A stretch of 64,000 nucleotides of DNA from DATENM01 sp045807725. GTDB taxonomy: Bacteria > Acidobacteriota > Blastocatellia > UBA7656. A program made the position numbers and the translations under genes. Location: positions 192,725-256,724 of the forward strand of contig JBJMGV010000126.1 of NCBI GenBank assembly GCA_045807725.1. The letters are read 5' to 3'. Shown in pieces: positions 59,056 to 64,000 of this stretch (position 1 is its first letter; the number at the start of each line of letters is the position of its first letter). Below the pieces are notes generated by a model. The model ran no database searches, was not told the DNA's origin, and was given only the letters and a program-made list of their open reading frames with translations.

Positions 59056-59197
59056 AACGCGCCTCCTCAATTCAATATGATTCAGTTTCCCGCCTGCTCT
59101 GAATACGCAGTCAGACGCGCGAGCGAGTGCAGTTGTTGTTAAAAATCTGGAGTGGGAATGGACGGTATGACGCCCCGCGCATAACGAGAGTGAGTTC

Positions 59198-59449
59198 GCA
59201 GCGGCCTGAAGGCCGCTTGCCCGAAGGGCAAATAGGCCAGCCCTTCAGGGCTGGTTAGCCGCTGCGATATACAACGAGAGGGCGCTTTAGCGTCCTTCTC
59301 TCGTCGGCTTGAGCCATCTGAATTCGAGTGGCTAAAGCCAGTTGTGGTAAGCCCGTTAAAAACGGGCTATGAATCTGCGCGCCGCTGCCAACCAGCCGTA
59401 AACGGCTGGCCTATTTGCCCTGCGGGAAAGCCCGCTAAAGCGGGCTGAT
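59198..59449. repeat. 252-bp hairpin-studded palindromic element, copy 2
   Basis: Left arm starts GCAGCGGCCTGAAGGCCGCT and the right arm ends AAAGCCCGCTAAAGCGGGCT; the middle contains GGGCGCTTTAGCGTCC and GCCCGTTAAAAACGGGC. Order of parts is the same as in copy 1 (5816-6070), but the left-arm hairpin stems have diverged from those of the right arm while staying self-paired. 3' of the ABC transporter operon. Confidence 0.83.
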
Positions 59450-59481
59450 GAGTCACACAGCAGAGTTGATCGGGTTACTAT

Positions 59482-61566
59482 CTAAAAATCGAAGCGATCA
59501 ATGTTGCTCTTATTAAAAATGAACGGCGTGCCGAGCATCACTTCATCGCCGCGCACTTCGACCTTGCCCAACCGACCGGCGACGATCTCACGCGCGCCTG
59601 GCTCTAACTGGCCCGCGCCCAGCGCCCGCGCCGCCTGCACCGTCAAGTAGCCAAGGTTCATCGTATCCCACAACACAATGCTCTCGATGACGCCGTCGTG
59701 CACGTACGGCTTACACATATTCGGCAGCGACAGCCCGGTGACTTTAACGTCCGAGCGGCCCGACTGTTTAACCGCTTCGGCGGCTCCGGGTACGGCAGGC
59801 GCAGCGATGGCCATCACAAGTTTGACGTTGGGATGAACCTTCAAGACGGTCTGCGTCTCGGCGAAAGCGCGGTCGCGGTCGCCGTCGCTCGGCTGGATGG
59901 CGACCAGCTTCAAGTCAGGATACTTTTCAGCGAGCCGCGCTTTGATGTGCTTGATCCACTCGTTCTGATTGGCCGCGCTCAATGACGCCGTGATGATGGC
60001 GAACTCGCCTTTGCCGCCGAGTATGCGGGCGGCTTCGTCCGTAAGCGTGTAGCCGATGCCTTGCGGCGTCGCTTGATTGATGAAGAAATCGCGCGCGTCG
60101 CGTTCGGCGTCGGCGTCCCACGTCAAGACGCGAATGCCGCGCGCTCGCGCTTTGCGCAGCACCGTCGAAATCGCCACCTGATTTTCGACGCTCACCGCAA
60201 TCACGTCAACGCCGCTCGTAATCCACGCCTCAACCACTTCGTTCTGCTTCGCCGGGTCGAGATCGGTCGGCCCGTCCCACAGCAACTCGACGCCCAATTC
60301 TTTGGCGGCTTCTTCAGCGCCCTTGCGACAACTGATGAAGTAAGGATCGCCTTTCGCTTTCGGCATCATCGCCACGACCGTTTTATGCGCGGGCGTCGTC
60401 GTGGGCGAGCTGATGGATGACATACCGCCGGCTTCGTGGCGCAGCGAGCGGACGAGCATCCAGTTGCTGCCGGCGACGATCAGCGCGGCGGTTAAGATGA
60501 TGGCGCTCAGGACAGCGACCTGTGAATTCTTCACCTCAGTCTCCTCTTGAATGTCTGGTTGACAAGCGATGGTCGTGCGCTTTGATAATCGCTCGAACAG
60601 TATGGGCGCAAGCAGCAGCGCGCCCGTCAGTATGCCGGCCATCTCCGCCGGCTGTGCGCTCAGCCGCAGCCCGTTTTGCAGAATGACGATGGCGAACAGG
60701 CCAAGCACGGTTCCCAGAACTGTGCCGCGCCCGCCGAAGATCGATGCGCCGCCGAGCACGACTGCCGTGATGGCCATCAACTCGTACCCGAAGCCGGCGT
60801 CGGATTTCGCTTGCCCAAGGTGCGCGACATAGATGACCGCCGCCAAACTCGATGCTAAGCCTGATAGCGCGTAGACGACGCCGAGCCGCCGCGCAACAGG
60901 AATGCCGGCATAGCGCGCCCCTTCGCTGGCGTGGCCAATCGCATAAATACTGCGCCCAGAGCTTGTGCGATGCAGCATCCACGCGCAGGCAGCGATAGCC
61001 GGAACGAGCACGAACAACTGCGCAGGTACGACGCCGCCGACATAACCCTGACCAAGAAAAAGAAAGCTCGACGGAAAGCCTGAATAGTTCTCGATGCCGC
61101 GCGTTATTCCTTCAGCAATGCCGCGAAAGAGCGAATATGTGCCGAGCGTAACGATCAGCGGCGGGAAGCCGAGCCGCGCAATCATCAGCGCGTTCAGACC
61201 GCCGCCAAGCAAGCCGACGGCGAGTGTAATCAATATCGCTAACGGCAGCGGCAGGTGCGCGTCGCGCCACAACGCGCCGAGCGTGACCGCCGACAACCCC
61301 ATCATCGAGCCTACGGAAAGGTCGATGCCGCCGGTGATAATGACCGGCGTCAGCGCCAGCGCCAGCAAGCCGATCTCGACGGCCAGCCGCGTCACTTCAA
61401 ATGCGTTGGCGGCGCTCAGGAAATGATTACCGGTCAGGCTGAAGATCACGCATTCAATCAGCAATGCGAGTAGCAACAGCCACTCATTATTCGGAAACAG
61501 CCGCTCGCGCCACAGCGCAATCAATCGCAGCTCAGGCGGTGAAGCGTGCGGCGCGGCGGTCTTCAT
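59482..61566 (-). CDS. ABC sugar transporter permease fused to its binding protein
   Basis: A 694-residue ORF. Residues about 1-335 are an RbsC/LsrC/RhaP-type permease with about 9 helices (VIITGGIDLSVGSMMGLSAV, IFGGRGTVLGTVLG). Residues 345-694 are a periplasmic binding protein of the rhamnose/AI-2 (RhaS/LsrB) group with its own hydrophobic leader (VAVLSAIILTAALIVAGSNW), then VVAMMPKAKGDPYFISCRKG and TGLSLPNMCKPYV. At the junction, AGGAG lies 6 nt before a GTG at 60534 that would start the binding protein, a preserved ribosome-binding site. So either a true fusion or a lost permease stop. The ATGA overlap with the next gene shows coupling. Substrate probably a deoxy-sugar such as rhamnose. 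Confidence 0.85.
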   Translation of the reverse strand: MKTAAPHASPPELRLIALWRERLFPNNEWLLLLALLIECVIFSLTGNHFLSAANAFEVTRLAVEIGLLALALTPVIITGGIDLSVGSMMGLSAVTLGALWRDAHLPLPLAILITLAVGLLGGGLNALMIARLGFPPLIVTLGTYSLFRGIAEGITRGIENYSGFPSSFLFLGQGYVGGVVPAQLFVLVPAIAACAWMLHRTSSGRSIYAIGHASEGARYAGIPVARRLGVVYALSGLASSLAAVIYVAHLGQAKSDAGFGYELMAITAVVLGGASIFGGRGTVLGTVLGLFAIVILQNGLRLSAQPAEMAGILTGALLLAPILFERLSKRTTIACQPDIQEETEVKNSQVAVLSAIILTAALIVAGSNWMLVRSLRHEAGGMSSISSPTTTPAHKTVVAMMPKAKGDPYFISCRKGAEEAAKELGVELLWDGPTDLDPAKQNEVVEAWITSGVDVIAVSVENQVAISTVLRKARARGIRVLTWDADAERDARDFFINQATPQGIGYTLTDEAARILGGKGEFAIITASLSAANQNEWIKHIKARLAEKYPDLKLVAIQPSDGDRDRAFAETQTVLKVHPNVKLVMAIAAPAVPGAAEAVKQSGRSDVKVTGLSLPNMCKPYVHDGVIESIVLWDTMNLGYLTVQAARALGAGQLEPGAREIVAGRLGKVEVRGDEVMLGTPFIFNKSNIDRFDF

Positions 61567-62540
61567 CGGCCCCTCTCACTCGATAGGCTAGCGCCTGCAA
61601 CCTGCCAACGTTTGAAGCGGCTCATCAACGCATCCGAGGCCAGGGCCGCGAGGATGATCGCGCCTTGAATGGCGCGCTCCCAGAATGGATTGATCCCGAC
61701 AAACGTCAGCGCCGTGCCGATGGTGCCTAACAACGCCACGCCGATGAGCGTGCCCATCACCGTGCCGCGCCCGCCGGTAATCAACGTGCCGCCGACAACG
61801 ACTGCCGCGATGACTTTCAACTCAAGCCCCGCGCCGCTGTTGCTCGGCACTACAGAGAAGCGCACGGCATTGAGCAACGCCGCAAGCCCGGTGAGCGCGC
61901 CCATCAACACGAAGACGCCGAAGACGACGCGCGGCGGCTCAAGGCCGACGAGTCGCGCCGCTTCCTTGTCAGAGCCAATCGCGTAGACCGCGCGACCGGC
62001 GCTCAGGTTGTGCAGCATCCAACCAGAGCCGAAGGTTATGACAAGCGCCAACACGACGATCAGCCCTTGCCCGCGACTTTGTCCGAGTCCGAACCATTGA
62101 AAGTTATCCGGCAGGTTTTGTACCCACGCGCCTTCGGTCAGCCAGCGCAAGCCGTCGCGCCACGTCACCAGCATGGCCAGCGTGACAATGATCGAAGGCA
62201 GCCGCAGATAGCCGATCAACGCGCCATTGAGCGCACCCATCGCTGCGCCGATCAACAGCACGCACGGCAACAACGCGGCCAGCGGCACGCCGGACTTTGC
62301 CAGGTAGCCTGCGGCGACGCTGCACACGGCGAACTGCGAGCCGACCGAGATGTCTATTTCGCCGACGAGAATCACCATTGTCATCCCGACGGCGATAATC
62401 AGCACGGGCGCGTTGTTCAACGCGAGGTCGCGCAGGTTGGCGGCGCTGAAGAAGGCCGGCGCAAGTGCGGCGACAAGCGCCAGCAATAACGCGTAAGCGA
62501 CGCTGGCCGACACCTCACGATTGTAACGATTGAGCTTCAT
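61563..62540 (-). CDS. ABC sugar transporter permease
   Basis: A 325-residue permease of the RbsC/RhaQ type with 8-10 helices. The family signature VGEIDISVGSQFAVCSVAAG is present, and GGTLITGGRGTVMGTLIG matches the second signature. It would form a heterodimer with the permease half of the following fused gene. It overlaps that gene by 4 bp (ATGA). A 518-bp repeat-filled gap separates it from the ATPase gene upstream, unusual inside a transporter operon. No strong Shine-Dalgarno was found. Confidence 0.92.
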   Translation of the reverse strand: MKLNRYNREVSASVAYALLLALVAALAPAFFSAANLRDLALNNAPVLIIAVGMTMVILVGEIDISVGSQFAVCSVAAGYLAKSGVPLAALLPCVLLIGAAMGALNGALIGYLRLPSIIVTLAMLVTWRDGLRWLTEGAWVQNLPDNFQWFGLGQSRGQGLIVVLALVITFGSGWMLHNLSAGRAVYAIGSDKEAARLVGLEPPRVVFGVFVLMGALTGLAALLNAVRFSVVPSNSGAGLELKVIAAVVVGGTLITGGRGTVMGTLIGVALLGTIGTALTFVGINPFWERAIQGAIILAALASDALMSRFKRWQVAGASLSSERGR

Positions 62541-62550
62541 TTATCTGATG

Positions 62551-62739
62551 GCCGCGTAGCGGCCATTGAGTTTAGGCAGGCATTTCAATGCCTGTATCAG
62601 CAGAGCAATAGCCGCCGCGTCGCGTAGCGACGCCTGAATGTCCGATGGTTCAGGCGTCGCTACGCGACGCGCGCTCATAATGCCTCAAGGTTCCAGGCGT
62701 TGAAACGCCTGGCTAAATTCAACCTGCCGCTAACGCGGC
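62551..62739. repeat. 189-bp hairpin-studded palindromic element
   Basis: Outer hairpins GCCGCGTAGCGGC and GCCGCTAACGCGGC, then CAGGCATTTCAATGCCTG (left) and CAGGCGTTTCAACGCCTG (right, compensatory change), then a perfect 23-bp inverted repeat (62616-62638 / 62649-62671) around a 10-nt loop. It lies just upstream of the permease start. Confidence 0.85.
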
Positions 62740-62964
62740 GTGACATAACGATCAGGCTTATGCCGGTCTCGACGACCGTAACGCCGGTGCCGTTTTTGCG
62801 CGGCGTGACATAAGGATCAGGCTTATGGCCCTAATGTTATGCGTGGAGATTCATCGTCTGACTGCACTGAGTGACATAACGATCAGGCTTATTGACCTAA
62901 CTTGTTTGCCTCGCTTTCGTTGCTTGAAATCTACGGTGACATAACGATCAGGCTTATTGACCTA
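62740..62964. repeat. Four 22-29 bp repeats with 65-66 bp period, CRISPR-like
   Basis: Repeats start at 62740, 62805, 62871 and 62936. They share GTGACATAACGATCAGGCTT; the third and fourth match through 29 bases, while the first two differ at the 3' end. Taking 29-nt repeats, three unrelated spacers of 36, 37 and 36 bp lie between them. The geometry is that of a very short CRISPR array or iterons. No cas gene is in the window, and the repeat has only a weak dyad (GTGACATAA..TTATTGAC). Confidence 0.55.
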
Positions 62965-63063
62965 TAGCTGTTTGCAATTGCATGAAACCCAAGATGGTCT
63001 ATTTTGGCCGTGATTCCTGGGCTTTTCATCAAGAATGGTTTCACGCAATCAAGAACAGCTATA
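62963..63063. repeat. 27-bp inverted repeat at the end of the ATPase gene
   Basis: Arms 62963-62989 and 63037-63063 match at 22 of 27 positions over 47 bp. The right arm covers the stop codon of the ABC ATPase gene and the left arm overlaps the last CRISPR-like repeat by two bases. Possibly a terminator or attenuator inside the operon. Confidence 0.6.
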
Positions 63064-64000
63064 AGGCGAGCGCGAGAATGCGTTGCGGCGTCGCCGCGTC
63101 GCGGTCAAGCACGCCCGCAATCGTACCGCCGCGCATTACGGCGATGCGGTCGCTCATCCCCAGAATCTCAGGCAGCTCGGACGAGATCATCAGAATGGCC
63201 GCGCCCTGTGCCGCAAGCTCGCCCATCAGCGCGTGAATCTCGGACTTCGCGCCTACGTCTACGCCTTGGGTCGGCTCGTCAAGTATCAACACGGATGGAC
63301 GGATGGCGAGCCAACGACTGAGGGCGACCTTCTGCTGATTGCCGCCCGACAGCGTCGCCACGGGCGCGAAGACCGCCGGCGTCTTGATGCTCAACCGTGT
63401 GACGTAATCGGCGGCGACGGCTCGCTCTCTGCGAAAGTCGAAAGCGGCGAAGCGACTGAATTGATCGAGCGAGGCCAGCGTAATGTTATGGCTGATCGCC
63501 ATATCAGCAATCACGCCGTGACGGCGGCGGTCTTCGGGCAAGTAAGCGATGCCGCATTCGATGGCTCGCGCAGGATCAGTAACATTGACTACTTTATCGC
63601 GCAAGCGAATCTCGCCGGCATCATTCGGCGTCAGCCCGAAGATCGTCCGCGCGAGTTCTGTGCGCCCCGCGCCGACCAGTCCCGCAAGCCCGACAATCTC
63701 GCCCGCGCGAACCGTGAGGTCTACATTACTGACACCGCCGACGCGGCAGCCGAGGCCGCGAAGCTCAAGAACTATGTCGCCCAATTCGACCGCGCGCTTT
63801 GGAAAGACGGTTGCTAATTCGCGCCCGACCATCAGGCGAATCAATTCGCGGCGGTCAACGTCGGCCATCGGTCGCGTGCCAACCGTCACGCCATCGCGCA
63901 GCACCGTTACGCGGTCGGCAATCAACGATAGTTCTTCGAGGCGGTGTGAAATATAGATGATGCCGACGCCACGAGCGCGCAGCCGGCGAATCAGGTTGAA
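63059..64000 (-). CDS. ABC sugar transporter ATPase, C-terminal part (partial gene)
   Basis: About 313 residues are visible; the frame is open to the window edge. The product is the double-ABC ATPase of the RbsA/RhaT/LsrA type. The first domain's end (GVGIIYISHRLEEL and RVTVLRDG) and the complete second domain are seen, with the degenerate Walker A LAGLVGAGRTELARTIFG, the signature LSGGNQQKVALSRWLA and Walker B LILDEPTQGVDVG. It would power the two permeases downstream. The start lies outside the window. The gene precedes the permease genes by 518 bp. Confidence 0.94.
   Translation of the reverse strand, partial: FNLIRRLRARGVGIIYISHRLEELSLIADRVTVLRDGVTVGTRPMADVDRRELIRLMVGRELATVFPKRAVELGDIVLELRGLGCRVGGVSNVDLTVRAGEIVGLAGLVGAGRTELARTIFGLTPNDAGEIRLRDKVVNVTDPARAIECGIAYLPEDRRRHGVIADMAISHNITLASLDQFSRFAAFDFRRERAVAADYVTRLSIKTPAVFAPVATLSGGNQQKVALSRWLAIRPSVLILDEPTQGVDVGAKSEIHALMGELAAQGAAILMISSELPEILGMSDRIAVMRGGTIAGVLDRDAATPQRILALAL

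Overview
The window is about 60 % G+C, gene-dense and chromosomal. Gene content points to an acidobacterium, most likely class Blastocatellia: a VWFA-related secreted protein, a DUF1800/DUF1501 Tat pair, many secreted peptidases and lipoproteins, an M16 peptidase pair, a Crp/Fnr regulator with Fe-S-type cysteines, and very repeat-rich intergenic DNA. The assignment is inferred from gene content only; no rRNA or tRNA gene was seen.

Layout. 1-10.6 kb: end of citrate synthase, a leftward three-gene c-type cytochrome operon, a glutamate-cysteine-ligase-like protein fused to CBS domains, a dihydroorotate-dehydrogenase-like enzyme beside pyruvate:ferredoxin oxidoreductase, and an ankyrin protein. 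11-21.5 kb: the Crp/Fnr regulator, DUF1440 membrane protein, GT39-like membrane protein, SDR, amidohydrolase, Tat-exported M24 peptidase, SRPBCC protein, MsrB, DUF4142 and MscS. 21.5-27 kb: an orphan cyanophycin-synthetase N-domain protein and a collinear run with kynureninase-like enzyme, tryptophan 2,3-dioxygenase, enoyl-CoA hydratase, a RidA-like protein and a lipoprotein. 27-35.6 kb: DMT transporter, pyroglutamyl peptidase, endonuclease V, an 875-aa secreted repeat protein, a POTRA-only protein and SerA. 35.7-42.2 kb: a housekeeping cluster rplU-rpmA-obgE-nadD-rsfS-(sigma-54 activator)-rlmH-dksA-like-comF. 42-50 kb: two M16 peptidases, M28 peptidase, gatC, a membrane protein and an NtrY-like kinase. 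50-59 kb: panC-panB, a Reeler-type protein with a CxxCH motif, DUF1501/DUF1800, a peptide-deformylase-like protein and a VWA protein. 59.5-64 kb: a rhamnose/ribose/AI-2-type ABC transporter whose permease and binding protein are one ORF.

The strongest regulatory observation is that the cytochrome operon and the ankyrin gene each have two TGAC-N4-GTCA palindromes 22 bp apart upstream. At the cytochrome operon the proximal box is centred at -41.5 from the start predicted by a TATAGT -10 box. A CRP-type regulator with a matching recognition helix is encoded 0.4 kb beyond the second pair.

The most unusual non-coding structure is a layered set of elements at gene 3' ends. One kind is an inverted array of short degenerate words whose vocabulary differs from site to site and which sometimes supplies the last codons and the stop. 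The other is a 185-260 bp palindrome studded with small hairpins whose arms have diverged by compensatory change. One palindrome is split by a 111-bp MITE-like insertion. A four-copy repeat with a 65-66 bp period, CRISPR-like in geometry, lies inside the ABC transporter operon.
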